This document shows positions 15,445 through 23,976 of a stretch of DNA of 64,000 nt, piece by piece (the first letter of the stretch is position 1; the number at the start of each line of letters is the position of its first letter). A program made the position numbers and the translations under genes. A model generated the notes under the pieces. It was given only the letters and a program-made list of their open reading frames with translations, searched no databases and was not told where the DNA came from. Location: contig NZ_JALGBX010000014.1 of NCBI RefSeq assembly GCF_022808175.1, forward strand, positions 1 to 64,000, read 5' to 3'. The stretch comes from Streptomyces sp. AP-93 (GTDB lineage: Bacteria > Actinomycetota > Actinomycetes > Streptomycetales > Streptomycetaceae).

Positions 15445-17040
15445 TCACAGGTCCCACGGCACGTCCGGCGCCCGGTAGTACGTGATGTCCTGGGAGTCCA
15501 GCCGGGGCGCCTGGGCCGCCAGGCGCTGCCGGTACGCCTCCCAGCGGAGCGAACCCGCCGGGGACCAGCCCAGTTCCGCCAGGCTCAGGACCCGGGGGAA
15601 GGCCATGTACTCCCAGTCGTTCCGCGTCGCGATGGTCTCCGTCCACAGCGGGGCCTCGACGCCCAGGACCGCCGACTCCGGGACACCGGCCAGGTACGCC
15701 CCCGGGTCCCACTCGTACGACCTCCGCACCGGCACGTACCCGGCCCAGGCCAGCCCCTGCTTCGTCTCCTTGTCGTACTTCATGTCCAGGTAGAGCCGGT
15801 CCGCCGGGGACAGGATCACCGGGTTGCCGGCCTTGGCCGCCGCGGCCACGGCCGCCTTCTCGGCGGCCGCCGTGCGGTCGTGGCCCCAGTACTGGAGCAC
15901 CGCCCCCGGGACCGGCCGGGCCGTGGCGAGCTGGTGCCAGGCCACCACCGTCTTGCCGTGCTTGGCCACCACCGCCTGCGCCCGGTCCATGAAGGCCGCG
16001 TAGTCCGCCGCGGGCGTGGAGTGCGCCTCGTCGCCGCCGATGTGCAGGTACGTGCCGGGGGTCAGCTCCGCGATCTCCCCCAGCACCTGGTCGATGAACT
16101 CGTAGGTCCGCTCCTTGCCCACGCAGAGCGAGCTGAAGCCGACCTTGATCCCGGTGTAGCGCTCGCGCGCCTTGCCGTCGCAGTTCAGCTCCGCGTAGGC
16201 GGCCTGCGCGGCGTTCACGTGGCCGGGCATGTCGATCTCCGGGACCACGTCCACGTACCGCTCCGAGGCGTACGCCACCAGGTCCCGGTACTCGTCCTTC
16301 GTCCAGTGCCCGCCGGGTCCGCCGCCGACCTCGCTCGCACCCCCGTACTCCGTCAGCCTCGGCCAGGAGTCGATCGCGATGCGCCAGCCCTGGTCGTCGG
16401 TCAGGTGCAGGTGCAGGGTGTTGACCTTGTACTGGGCGAGCTGGTCGACGTACCTCTTGACCTGCTCCACCGTGAAGAAGTGACGGGCCACGTCCACCAT
16501 CGCCCCCCGGTACGCGAAGCGCGGCGCGTCGGTGACCGTGCCGCCCGGCACCGTCCCCGGACCGGACACCGGCAGGAGCTGGCGCAGCGTCTGGCCCGCG
16601 TGGAAGAGGCCTTCGGGGGTGCGTGCGGTGAGGGTGACCCCGCCTGGACCGGACTCCAGCCGGTACCCCTCCTCCCCCGCCCCCTCGGTCTCGCCGTCGA
16701 TCCGCAGCCGGATGCCGTCGCCCTGCACGCCGTCGACCACGGGCAGCGGCAGCCCGCTGGGGCCGCGCAGCTGCTCGGCGAGCAGTTCGCCGACCTTGCG
16801 GACCTCCTCGTCGCCGGTCAGGCCGGTACGGATGACCGTGCCCGGGCCGAAGGCGTACCCCGGGCCTTCGGCGTGCGCGGAGACGGGCGCCGGCAGGAGC
16901 CGTTCGTAGGGCGCGAGCGCGACGGGGGACCCGTCGCCGGACCGGGCGTCGTCCCCCCTGGCGGCGCTGCTGCAAGAGGCGGCCGCGGGGACGGCGGCGA
17001 GGACGAGGAGGGCGGCGAGCGTGCGTCGCGGAACTCTCAT
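15445..17040 (-). CDS. GH20 beta-N-acetylhexosaminidase (secreted)
   Basis: A 531-residue exochitinolytic enzyme that releases N-acetylglucosamine from chitooligosaccharides. The start is ATG 17040 (MRVPRRTLAALLVLAAV); an in-frame ATG at 17046 is possible. The N-terminus is a signal peptide with AAASC, a possible lipoprotein site. A GH20b domain is followed by the catalytic TIM barrel (MVDVARHFFTVEQVK, LHLHLTDDQGWRI) and the catalytic Asp-Glu pair in YLHIGGDEAHST. Its position beside the DUF4429 gene and glmS agrees with the S. coelicolor order. With the GH18 and AA10 genes near 56 and 62 kb, it forms a chitin-use set. Confidence 0.92.
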   Translation of the reverse strand: MRVPRRTLAALLVLAAVPAAASCSSAARGDDARSGDGSPVALAPYERLLPAPVSAHAEGPGYAFGPGTVIRTGLTGDEEVRKVGELLAEQLRGPSGLPLPVVDGVQGDGIRLRIDGETEGAGEEGYRLESGPGGVTLTARTPEGLFHAGQTLRQLLPVSGPGTVPGGTVTDAPRFAYRGAMVDVARHFFTVEQVKRYVDQLAQYKVNTLHLHLTDDQGWRIAIDSWPRLTEYGGASEVGGGPGGHWTKDEYRDLVAYASERYVDVVPEIDMPGHVNAAQAAYAELNCDGKARERYTGIKVGFSSLCVGKERTYEFIDQVLGEIAELTPGTYLHIGGDEAHSTPAADYAAFMDRAQAVVAKHGKTVVAWHQLATARPVPGAVLQYWGHDRTAAAEKAAVAAAAKAGNPVILSPADRLYLDMKYDKETKQGLAWAGYVPVRRSYEWDPGAYLAGVPESAVLGVEAPLWTETIATRNDWEYMAFPRVLSLAELGWSPAGSLRWEAYRQRLAAQAPRLDSQDITYYRAPDVPWDL

Positions 17041-17044
17041 GGGC

Positions 17045-17060
17045 ATAGGTATAGGCCAAC
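17045..17060. promoter_or_regulatory. Degenerate DasR-like site in the divergent hexosaminidase/DUF4429 promoter
   Basis: ATAGGTATAGGCCAAC matches about 10 of 16 positions of the DasR responsive element pattern ASTGGTCTAGACCAST. It lies just before the hexosaminidase start in the 52-bp divergent intergenic region. The match is weak and is mentioned mainly because of the gene function. Confidence 0.3.
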
Positions 17061-17092
17061 CGGGCTCGTGGGGCCGATGCAAGAATCCAAGG

Positions 17093-17995
17093 ATGGCGGA
17101 AATCATCCAGAAGGACGGCACATGGACCTTCGACGGGGACGCGGTGCGCATCGTGCCGGGCCGCGACAAGGGGGTGGGATTGCTGCGCCAGACGCTGGGC
17201 GAGGTGCTCGTCCCGCTGCGCGCGCTGGCCGGCATCTCCTACGAACCGGGGCGCAAGGCGGGCCGGCTGCGCCTGCGGCTGCGTGACGGCGCCGACCCGC
17301 TGCTCCAGGTGACGGGCGGCCGGCTGCCGGAGGCCTCCGATCCGTACCGGCTGACCGTGGAGCCGGACCGCGGCGGGGTGGCGGAGTACTTCGTGGACGA
17401 GGTGCGGAGCGCCCTGCTGCTGGACCAGGTGGATGCCGGGCCCGCCGACTCCTACCTCCTGCCGGGTCCCGCCCTGCCGATCACGGTCGGCGCGGGCGAC
17501 GGGACGGTGGCCTTCGACGGGGACCGGGTGTCCCTGGAGTGGAGCTGGTCGGCGGAGGAGGCGAAGAAGTCCGGCGGGGCCCGGGAGTTCCGGGTCGCGG
17601 ACCTGCGGTCGGTGGAGTGGGCCCCGTCCCGGGGGCTGGAGCACGGGTGGATCCGCTTCGCCCTGGCCGGTGCCCCCGTCCAGAGCGCGCCGCCGAAGTA
17701 CGACCCGTACACGGTGGAGCTGTTCGGCTTCAAGAAGGACCCCCTGATGGCGCTGGTCGCGGCCGCCGTCGCGGTCCGCATGCCGCACCCGGCGGCGCCC
17801 GAGCCCGGGCCGCAGACCGGAGCGAAGTCCGGAGCGAAGTCCGGAGCGCAGCCCGCCCTGGGGTCCGCCCCGGCGGCGGAGGGCCACGACACCCTGCTGC
17901 GCCGGCTGCGCGAGCTGGGAGAGCTGCATCAGGCGGGGATCCTCACGGCCGAGGAGTTCTCGACGGCGAAAGCGGCGATTTTGGGTCGTTTCTGA
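17093..17995 (+). CDS. DUF4429/SHOCT protein
   Basis: A 300-residue soluble protein starting at ATG 17093. Two DUF4429 repeats (WTFDGDAVRIVPGRDKGVG; GTVAFDGDRVSLEW) fill about residues 6-225. A linker with three copies of a GAKSG-like unit follows, then a C-terminal SHOCT helix pair (LLRRLRELGELHQAGILTAE EEF-type). DUF4429 adopts a PH-like fold; SHOCT modules are short oligomerisation helices. Biological role unknown. It is divergent from the hexosaminidase and closed by the terminator at 18041. Confidence 0.85.
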   Translation: MAEIIQKDGTWTFDGDAVRIVPGRDKGVGLLRQTLGEVLVPLRALAGISYEPGRKAGRLRLRLRDGADPLLQVTGGRLPEASDPYRLTVEPDRGGVAEYFVDEVRSALLLDQVDAGPADSYLLPGPALPITVGAGDGTVAFDGDRVSLEWSWSAEEAKKSGGAREFRVADLRSVEWAPSRGLEHGWIRFALAGAPVQSAPPKYDPYTVELFGFKKDPLMALVAAAVAVRMPHPAAPEPGPQTGAKSGAKSGAQPALGSAPAAEGHDTLLRRLRELGELHQAGILTAEEFSTAKAAILGRF

Positions 17996-18022
17996 CCACC
18001 AAGGACCGGAATTCGCCCCTCC

Positions 18023-18038
18023 TCTGGTCCAGACCAGC
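18023..18038. promoter_or_regulatory. Strong DasR responsive element candidate upstream of the glmS operon
   Basis: TCTGGTCCAGACCAGC differs from the core TGGTCTAGACCA by one base and keeps both half-sites. It lies 28 bp after the DUF4429 stop and 80 bp before the small gene that precedes glmS. DasR, the GlcNAc-responsive GntR regulator of Streptomyces, is known to bind such sites at amino-sugar genes. It lies on the upstream side of a terminator hairpin, so its promoter association needs mapping. Confidence 0.6.
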
Positions 18039-18040
18039 GC

Positions 18041-18069
18041 AATCCTGCCCGATTTCGGGCAGGATTTTT
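18041..18069 (+). terminator. Terminator after the DUF4429 gene
   Basis: An 11-bp perfect stem (AATCCTGCCCG/CGGGCAGGATT) with an ATTT loop followed by a T run (TTTTG). It insulates the DUF4429 gene from the downstream small gene and glmS, which therefore need a promoter close to 18070-18100 or readthrough. Confidence 0.88.
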
Positions 18070-18102
18070 GCGTTCTGCGGCTCGTGCCGCCAATATCGAC
18101 GG

Positions 18103-18378
18103 ATGCCCGACCGCCGCCCGTCGCACGACGACCTCGTCGACCACTTGGTGCGCAGCACCTCGCTCCAGCGGGGCGAAGCCGCCCGAGTGGTGCTCGACGT
18201 TCTCGCGTACTTCGACGAGAGCACCGAGGAGTTCGTCCGCCGGCGCCACCGTGAGCTCCAGTCCGGGGGCGCGGTCAACGCGGACATCTTCGAGCGGATC
18301 GCGGCCGAACTGCCGCACCGCGCCGTGGCACCGCCGGAGCTCTCGCTCCGGCAACTGCGCCGCATCGTCTACGGCTGA
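18103..18378 (+). CDS. Conserved small hypothetical protein upstream of glmS
   Basis: A 91-residue, mostly helical soluble protein starting at ATG 18103. It shows a HTH-like helical N-terminus (HDDLVDHLVRSTSLQRGEAARV) and a C-terminal LSLRQLRRIVYG. No catalytic motif or membrane segment is visible. It is 62 bp upstream of glmS in the same direction, as in other Streptomyces genomes in my memory. Function unknown. Confidence 0.72.
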   Translation: MPDRRPSHDDLVDHLVRSTSLQRGEAARVVLDVLAYFDESTEEFVRRRHRELQSGGAVNADIFERIAAELPHRAVAPPELSLRQLRRIVYG

Positions 18379-18440
18379 GACACCTGCCGGGGATCCGGAC
18401 AGCGGCAAGAGCAACCGAACTTCAGGAGGGGAAAGACCTT

Positions 18441-20258
18441 ATGTGCGGAATCGTGGGTTACATCGGCAAGCGTGACGTGGCACCGCTGCTGCTGGAGGGC
18501 CTGCAGCGACTGGAGTACCGCGGATACGACTCCGCGGGCATCGTCGTCAACAGCCCGAAGGCCGCGGCCCTGAAGGTCGTCAAGGCCAAGGGCCGCGTAC
18601 GCGAGCTGGAGTCCCGGGTACCCAAGCGCTTCGCCGGCACCACCGGCATCGCCCACACCCGCTGGGCCACCCACGGCGCCCCGAGCGACCTCAACTCCCA
18701 CCCGCACCTGGACGCCGACAACAAGGTCGCCGTCGTCCACAACGGCATCGTCGACAACGCCTCCGAGCTGCGCGCCAAGCTGGAGGCCGACGGGGTCGTC
18801 TTCCTCTCGGAGACCGACACCGAGGTGCTCGTCCACCTCATCGCCCGCGCCCAGGCCGACACCCTGGAGGAGAAGGTCCGCGAGGCGCTCAAGGTCGTCG
18901 AGGGCACCTACGGCATCGCCGTCATGCACGCCGACTTCCCCGACCGCATCGTCGTGGCCCGCAACGGCTCCCCGGTCGTCCTCGGCATCGGCGAGAAGGA
19001 GATGTTCGTCGCCTCGGACATCGCCGCGCTCGTCGCCCACACCCGCCAGATCGTCACCCTCGACGACGGCGAGATGGCGACCCTGAAGGCCGACGACTTC
19101 CGGACCTACACCACCTCCGGTACGACGACCACCGCCACGCCCGAGACCGTGGAGTGGGAGGCCGCCTCCTACGACATGGGCGGCCACGACACGTACATGC
19201 ACAAGGAGATCTCCGAGCAGGCCGACGCGGTCGACCGCGTCCTGCGCGGCCGGATCGACGACCGCTTCAACACCGTCCACCTGGGCGGCCTGAACCTGGA
19301 CCCGCGCGAGGCGCGCGGCATCCGCCGGGTCAAGATCCTCGGCTGCGGCACCTCGTACCACGCCGGCCTGATCGGCGCCGGCCTCATCGAGAGCCTGGCC
19401 CGCATCCCCGCCGACGCCGAGCCGGCCTCGGAGTTCCGCTACCGCAACCCGGTCGTGGACCCCGACACCCTCTACATCGCGGTCTCCCAGTCCGGTGAGA
19501 CGTACGACGTGCTCGCGGCCGTGCAGGAGCTCAAGCGCAAGGGCGCCCGCGTCCTCGGCGTGGTCAACGTGGTCGGCTCCGCGATCGCCCGCGCCGCCGA
19601 CGGCGGCGTGTACGTGCACGCCGGCCCCGAGGTCTGCGTCGTCTCCACCAAGTGCTTCACCAACACGGTCGTGGCCTTCGCGCTGCTCGCCGTGCACCTG
19701 GGCCGCATCCGCGACCTGTCCGTCACCGACGGCAAGCGGATCATCGACGGCCTGCGCAAGCTGCCCGCGCAGATCCAGGAGATCCTGGACGGCGAGGAGG
19801 ACATCAAGAAGCTGGCCGCGGAGTACGCCGAGGCCAAGTCGATGATGTTCATCGGCCGCGTCCGGGGGTACCCGGTGGCCCTGGAGGCCTCCCTGAAGCT
19901 CAAGGAGATCTCCTACATCCACGCCGAGGCCTACCCGGCCTCCGAGCTCAAGCACGGTCCGCTCGCCCTCATCGAGCCCTCGCTGCCGACGGTCGCGATC
20001 GTCCCGGACGACGACCTGCTGGAGAAGAACCGCGCGGCGCTGGAGGAGATCAAGGCCCGCAGCGGCCGGATCCTGGCGGTCGCCCACACCAAGCAGGAGA
20101 AGGCCGACCACACGATCCTCGTGCCCAAGAACGAGGACGAGCTGGACCCGATCCTGATGGGCATCCCGCTGCAGCTGCTGGCGTACCACACGGCCCTGGC
20201 CATGGGCCGGGACATCGACAAGCCGCGCAACCTGGCGAAGTCCGTCACGGTCGAGTAG
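18441..20258 (+). CDS. glmS: Glutamine--fructose-6-phosphate aminotransferase
   Basis: A 605-residue amidotransferase that makes glucosamine-6-phosphate from fructose-6-phosphate and glutamine, feeding cell-wall precursor synthesis. The start ATG 18441 follows GGAGGGGA. The class-II glutaminase domain begins with the catalytic Cys2 (MCGIVGYIG), and contains HTRWATHG and HNGIVDN. Two SIS domains follow, with ILGCGTSYHAG and SQSGETYDVL, and the C-terminal tail DKPRNLAKSVTVE. The full set of motifs indicates an active enzyme. It probably corresponds to the second glmS copy of S. coelicolor (SCO2789). A dre-like site upstream suggests DasR control. Confidence 0.95.
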   Translation: MCGIVGYIGKRDVAPLLLEGLQRLEYRGYDSAGIVVNSPKAAALKVVKAKGRVRELESRVPKRFAGTTGIAHTRWATHGAPSDLNSHPHLDADNKVAVVHNGIVDNASELRAKLEADGVVFLSETDTEVLVHLIARAQADTLEEKVREALKVVEGTYGIAVMHADFPDRIVVARNGSPVVLGIGEKEMFVASDIAALVAHTRQIVTLDDGEMATLKADDFRTYTTSGTTTTATPETVEWEAASYDMGGHDTYMHKEISEQADAVDRVLRGRIDDRFNTVHLGGLNLDPREARGIRRVKILGCGTSYHAGLIGAGLIESLARIPADAEPASEFRYRNPVVDPDTLYIAVSQSGETYDVLAAVQELKRKGARVLGVVNVVGSAIARAADGGVYVHAGPEVCVVSTKCFTNTVVAFALLAVHLGRIRDLSVTDGKRIIDGLRKLPAQIQEILDGEEDIKKLAAEYAEAKSMMFIGRVRGYPVALEASLKLKEISYIHAEAYPASELKHGPLALIEPSLPTVAIVPDDDLLEKNRAALEEIKARSGRILAVAHTKQEKADHTILVPKNEDELDPILMGIPLQLLAYHTALAMGRDIDKPRNLAKSVTVE

Positions 20259-20292
20259 GTCTCGCAGGCCTCGCAGGGCCGCGCACACGAGG

Positions 20293-20323
20293 AAGGCCCC
20301 CGGGGATCCCCCGGGGGCCTTTT
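20293..20323. terminator. Terminator downstream of glmS
   Basis: A 13-bp perfect stem AAGGCCCCCGGGG with its complement and a 3-base loop ends in TTTT. It lies between glmS and the convergent acetate-transporter gene and can serve both. Confidence 0.92.
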
Positions 20324-20355
20324 CGTGCGTTGCGTGGTGCTGCGCCCGTGGTCCG

Positions 20356-20922
20356 TCAGCTCGCGGCGACCGCGCCGCGCGAACCCTTCCCGAAGGCCAT
20401 CGGCCAGCTCGCCAGCGCCGCGGTGGCCCCGTACCAGGCCAGCAGTCCGGAGAGCGCCGCCACCCAGCCGGCCGCCTTGGCCAGCCCGTCGCTCTCGGCG
20501 AAGGTGCCTATCGCCAGGAGCAGCAGGGAGAGGGTGAACAGGCCGTACACGCCCTGACCGAACAGTCCGCCCGAAGCCGCGGCGGTGAGGGTCAGTGCCA
20601 GCATGGCGAACAGCACGAGGAACATTCCGGCCGCGTCTGCCGAAACCTTTCCGTCGGCCCCGTTGGCCCAGGTGAACCAGAAGGTGCCGATGCCCGCGAA
20701 GGCCGTGCCGTTGAAGCCGTTGCCGCCGCGGTACTCGAGGACTCCGAGGACGAACAGCGCGAGGCCGCCGAGGTACATGGCGAGCGACACGGAGTTGGCC
20801 GCGGTCACACCGTCGATGATGCCGGTGGTTCCGATACCGAACGCGAGAAGGGTGAGACCCAGGGCGATGTGCCCGAGGGTCGAAGTCGAGGCCGTGCTTC
20901 CCGCAGAGACACCATTGTCCAC
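20356..20922 (-). CDS. Acetate uptake transporter (GPR1/FUN34/YaaH family)
   Basis: A 188-residue membrane protein starting at GTG 20922, which is preceded by AAGGGAG. Six hydrophobic helices are visible (for example LGHIALGLTLLAFGIGTTGI and AAGMFLVLFAMLALTLTAAA). The GPR1/FUN34/SatP-type stretch around LALFVLGVLEYRGGNGFNGT and the GTFWFTWANG motif support a succinate/acetate channel or symporter. The protein has short polar ends. The gene stands alone, convergent to glmS. Confidence 0.85.
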   Translation of the reverse strand: MDNGVSAGSTASTSTLGHIALGLTLLAFGIGTTGIIDGVTAANSVSLAMYLGGLALFVLGVLEYRGGNGFNGTAFAGIGTFWFTWANGADGKVSADAAGMFLVLFAMLALTLTAAASGGLFGQGVYGLFTLSLLLLAIGTFAESDGLAKAAGWVAALSGLLAWYGATAALASWPMAFGKGSRGAVAAS

Positions 20923-21021
20923 GGCGGGCTCCCTTCGATCTGCAGTTGTTTGCTGCGTCCCAGCAGCCTTTATCTACCCCTTACATGGGGGTGCACAACC
21001 GCACAATCGACATACAGTCGG

Positions 21022-21552
21022 TTACGGGATGACAACGACCGGTCGCTGCGCCCGCTTCGCCAGCCGGCCCGCCACCGATCCGAAGATCCGGCCGACGATG
21101 CCGTGCGTGGAACCGACCACGATGGCGTCCGCCGAGTACTCCCGGCCGACCTCCTCCAGCTCGTGGCAGATGTCCCCGCCCCGCTCGACGAGGATCCACG
21201 GAACCTCGGAGAGGTAGTCCGCGCAGGCCAGCTCCAGCCCCAGCACCTCGGTGCGGTGGTCCGGCACGTCCACGAAGACCGGCGGCTCGCAGCCCGCCCA
21301 CACGGTGGTGGGCAGCCGGTTCGCGACGTGGACGATGATCAGACCGGAGCCTGAGCGACGGGCCATCCCGATCGCGTACGCGAGAGCGCGCTCACTGGAC
21401 GTGGATCCGTCGAAGCCCACCACGACCCCGTGCCGGAAGGCCGGGTCGCAGGGATGACGTGGTTGTTCCACCGCGCGCAGGTCGGCCGATTCGGGGTCGG
21501 CGAGGCGTTTGCGCTTACGGTCCGCGGGTTCGGAGAATTCGTGACCGGCCAT
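21022..21552 (-). CDS. Universal stress protein family protein
   Basis: A 176-residue single-domain Usp protein starting at ATG 21552 (MAGHEFSEP); the frame is open upstream. After an Arg/Lys-rich N-terminus of about 40 residues the Usp fold begins (GVVVGFDGSTSSERALAYAI). The nucleotide-binding ending is AIVVGSTHGIVGRIFGSVAG and the last strand is RPVVVIP. The G-x2-G-x9-G[S] pattern suggests ATP binding. The gene is divergent from the small membrane-protein gene before adpA. Role in stress survival is inferred from family. Confidence 0.85.
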   Translation of the reverse strand: MAGHEFSEPADRKRKRLADPESADLRAVEQPRHPCDPAFRHGVVVGFDGSTSSERALAYAIGMARRSGSGLIIVHVANRLPTTVWAGCEPPVFVDVPDHRTEVLGLELACADYLSEVPWILVERGGDICHELEEVGREYSADAIVVGSTHGIVGRIFGSVAGRLAKRAQRPVVVIP

Positions 21553-21931
21553 GGGTGTCTCGGCGAAGAGGTCCTCAGGGGAAGGGACAAGGGGACGGGG
21601 CGCCAATAGGCGGAAGCGACGATTCAAGCGGGACGATTCCAGAAAACGACAACTCAGTGTGACCGAGCTCTGTCCGGGAAGCATCTTCCCAAGCCCATAC
21701 CCACCAGGGTACGGCGACACTCCTGTGCTGCACAGGTCATGTCGCCCTTGGAGAGCGTCCCAGGGAGCATGCCGCAGCCACGCCTCCTTGGCAATGTCCG
21801 CTGCCCCCTACAGCCAGTGACGAGGAGCACCCCATCGGGTGGGCACCACCCGTGCGCGCAGTGACCGAGCCGCGCCGCACGCCGTTGGACACGAGTCCGA
21901 CCGTCCAGGAAGAGCCCGCAGGGAGCACGCC

Positions 21932-22348
21932 GTGCCCGGTCATCCGGTTCACCCCGTCCAGCCCGCTCAGTCGCCCGCTCAGCCGACGCAGTCCGTCCAC
22001 ATGCCACCCCCTCCCCTTCACTCGTCCGGGCAGGCCGCCCGGAGGCCCCACGAGGACCCCGCGGGTGACGTGGTGCGCTGGGCGGCTTTCAGCTGCCTGC
22101 TCGTCCCCGTGGTCCTGGTCGTCTACGGGACCTCCTTCGGCGGGGCCGCCGTCGCCACCCTGGGCCTCGCGGCCGTCACGGCGGCCTGCCGGGTGCTGCT
22201 GCGCCACTCCGAGCAGGCGGAGCGGAATGCCGCCCGGGTCCTCACGGAGGACCGGTTGACGCCCGCGCATCGGGGCCGGCACTCGCGCTCCGGCGCCGGG
22301 GGCCAGCGCGGATGTCAGGTTTCCTCTGGGATGTCCCCGCAGGACTGA
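21932..22348 (+). CDS. Small membrane protein upstream of adpA
   Basis: A 138-residue protein, placed from GTG 21932 because GGGAG at 21921-21925 gives good spacing; ATG 22001 is an alternative that would give 115 residues. A Pro/Gln/His-rich N-terminus precedes one long hydrophobic region (residues ~78-110, WAAFSCLLVPVVLVVYG, then AAVATLGLAAVTAACRVLL), probably two helices. The C-terminus is polar and Arg-rich (HSEQAERNAARVLTEDR). A small membrane protein at this place is conserved in Streptomyces in my memory. Function unknown. Confidence 0.6.
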   Translation: MPGHPVHPVQPAQSPAQPTQSVHMPPPPLHSSGQAARRPHEDPAGDVVRWAAFSCLLVPVVLVVYGTSFGGAAVATLGLAAVTAACRVLLRHSEQAERNAARVLTEDRLTPAHRGRHSRSGAGGQRGCQVSSGMSPQD

Positions 22349-22724
22349 CTTATTCGCACACCCACACCCGCATGTTTTCAGCCAACTTCCCGGCAGGTCA
22401 CCCCCCTTGCCGGAATGTCCCCCCGCCCCCCTCACCATCAGCGACTACGGCGCCACAGGGGGTCTTTGACCCTACGAGTACTGGCCATGGCCGGACAGTG
22501 CGCTTTCCACCCGGGTAGCGGAGTGGAAGGCTTCCTGATCGAATGCTTTTCGCCAAGTTGCCAAGTCGACATAGCGCTGCGTGCTGAACTTGTCACGCCG
22601 ACACCACGGGACGCAGTAGATTCGATCATGTATTTACGGCGGGGGAGCCACGTGCAAGGCCGAGGGGATACGTGCAGGTGCGACCAGACCAAGGAGTCGC
22701 GACACCCAAGGGGGGCTTAGCGCC
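22349..22724 (+). promoter_or_regulatory. adpA upstream region
   Basis: A 376-bp non-coding region before adpA, AT-richer than average from about 22350 to 22400 and from 22520 to 22640. In other streptomycetes adpA has a long upstream region bound by several regulators, including AdpA itself. I could not find a convincing BldD or AdpA consensus by eye. A purine-rich AAGGGGGG at 22709-22716 is the ribosome-binding site. Confidence 0.5.
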
Positions 22725-23894
22725 ATGAGCCAGGATTCCACCGCCGTCGTCGTTGACGGCAGGAAGCTCGCGGGGCGTCGCCGCAGGGAGATCGTCGCGG
22801 TGCTGCTCTTCAGCGGCGGACCGATCTTCGAGAGCTCCATTCCACTTTCCGTGTTCGGCATTGACCGGCAGGACGCGGGAGTTCCACGCTACCGATTGCT
22901 CGTGTGCGCCGGTGAGGACGGTCCGCTGCGGACCACCGGCGGACTCGAACTGACCGCGCCATACGGGCTGGAGGCGATCGCCCGGGCAGGCACGGTCGTC
23001 GTTCCCGCGTGGCGTTCCATCACATCGCCGCCGCCGCCGGAGGCGCTCGACGCACTGCGTCTGGCGCACGAGGAGGGGGCCCGGATCGTCGGACTGTGCA
23101 CGGGGGCATTCGTGCTCGCCGCCGCCGGTCTGCTGGACGGCCGGCCCGCGACGACGCACTGGATGTACGCGCCGACGCTGGCCAAGCGCTACCCGTCCGT
23201 CCACGTCGATCCGCGCGAGCTGTTCGTCGACGACGGCGACGTGCTGACGTCCGCGGGCACCGCGGCCGGAATCGACCTGTGCCTGCACATCGTGCGCACG
23301 GACCACGGCAGCGAGGCGGCGGGAGCACTGGCCCGCAGGCTCGTCGTCCCGCCGCGCCGCACGGGTGGCCAGGAACGCTACCTCGACCGGTCGCTGCCGG
23401 AGGAGATCGGCGCCGACCCGCTGGCCGAGGTCGTCGCCTGGGCGCTGGAGCACCTCCACGAGCAGTTCGACGTGGAGACGCTGGCCGCGCGCGCCTACAT
23501 GAGCAGGCGCACGTTCGACCGGCGGTTCCGCTCGCTCACCGGCAGTGCGCCGCTGCAGTGGCTGATCACCCAGCGGGTGCTTCAGGCGCAGCGGCTGCTG
23601 GAGACCTCCGACTACTCGGTCGACGAGGTCGCCGGACGCTGCGGGTTCCGCTCGCCGGTCGCGCTGCGCGGGCACTTCCGCCGCCAGCTGGGGTCCTCCC
23701 CGGCCGCATACCGCTCCGCCTACCGGGCCCGCCGCCCGCAGGCGGACGTGGTCCAGGTGGCTCAGCTGTCGGATTCGCCGGTCCCGCACCAGCGCACTCC
23801 GCAGCCGCAGCGGGCGGCCGCGGCCCTGGCCGCGTCCGGTCCCACGGTGACGGAGCTGTACGCCCCGGGCCGGGTGCTGCGCGAGCACGCGTAA
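22725..23894 (+). CDS. adpA: AdpA, pleiotropic AraC-family regulator of development (no TTA codon)
   Basis: A 389-residue AdpA. It begins with the DJ-1/PfpI-like dimerisation domain (REIVAVLLFSGGPIFESSIP to about residue 190, with IVGLCTGAFVLAAAGLLDGR). The C-terminal AraC DNA-binding domain starts near residue 240 (AYMSRRTFDRRFRSLTG, VAGRCGFRSPVALRGHFRRQ). The neighbouring orn and tRNA-His genes confirm the locus. I read the whole frame for TTA and found none: the linker Leu in RYLDRS is CTC. In S. coelicolor and S. griseus adpA carries a TTA that makes its translation depend on the bldA tRNA, so this allele should be bldA-independent. Identity is secure; the consequence is inferred. Confidence 0.95.
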   Translation: MSQDSTAVVVDGRKLAGRRRREIVAVLLFSGGPIFESSIPLSVFGIDRQDAGVPRYRLLVCAGEDGPLRTTGGLELTAPYGLEAIARAGTVVVPAWRSITSPPPPEALDALRLAHEEGARIVGLCTGAFVLAAAGLLDGRPATTHWMYAPTLAKRYPSVHVDPRELFVDDGDVLTSAGTAAGIDLCLHIVRTDHGSEAAGALARRLVVPPRRTGGQERYLDRSLPEEIGADPLAEVVAWALEHLHEQFDVETLAARAYMSRRTFDRRFRSLTGSAPLQWLITQRVLQAQRLLETSDYSVDEVAGRCGFRSPVALRGHFRRQLGSSPAAYRSAYRARRPQADVVQVAQLSDSPVPHQRTPQPQRAAAALAASGPTVTELYAPGRVLREHA

Positions 23895-23904
23895 CAAGGT
23901 CCCG

Positions 23905-23960
23905 GGAAGGTCCCCCGCACGAGTGGTCACCTCGGTGGTCACCGTTGCGGGGGACCTTCC
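23905..23960. terminator. Long hairpin terminator between adpA and orn
   Basis: GGAAGGTCCCCCGCA at 23905-23919 pairs perfectly with 23946-23960 (15 bp). The 26-base loop contains a smaller GTGGTCAC-rich fold. It starts 10 bp after the adpA stop and ends 16 bp before orn, so orn probably has its own promoter and a very short leader (CATAAGGTG before the start resembles a -10 region). Confidence 0.8.
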
Positions 23961-23976
23961 GCATAAGGTGGGGCGC

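Noticed and set aside
22349..22724. BldD or AdpA boxes upstream of adpA
   Set aside because: I checked for TGGCSNGWWY and the BldD 15-mer by eye and found only partial matches, not enough to list as sites.
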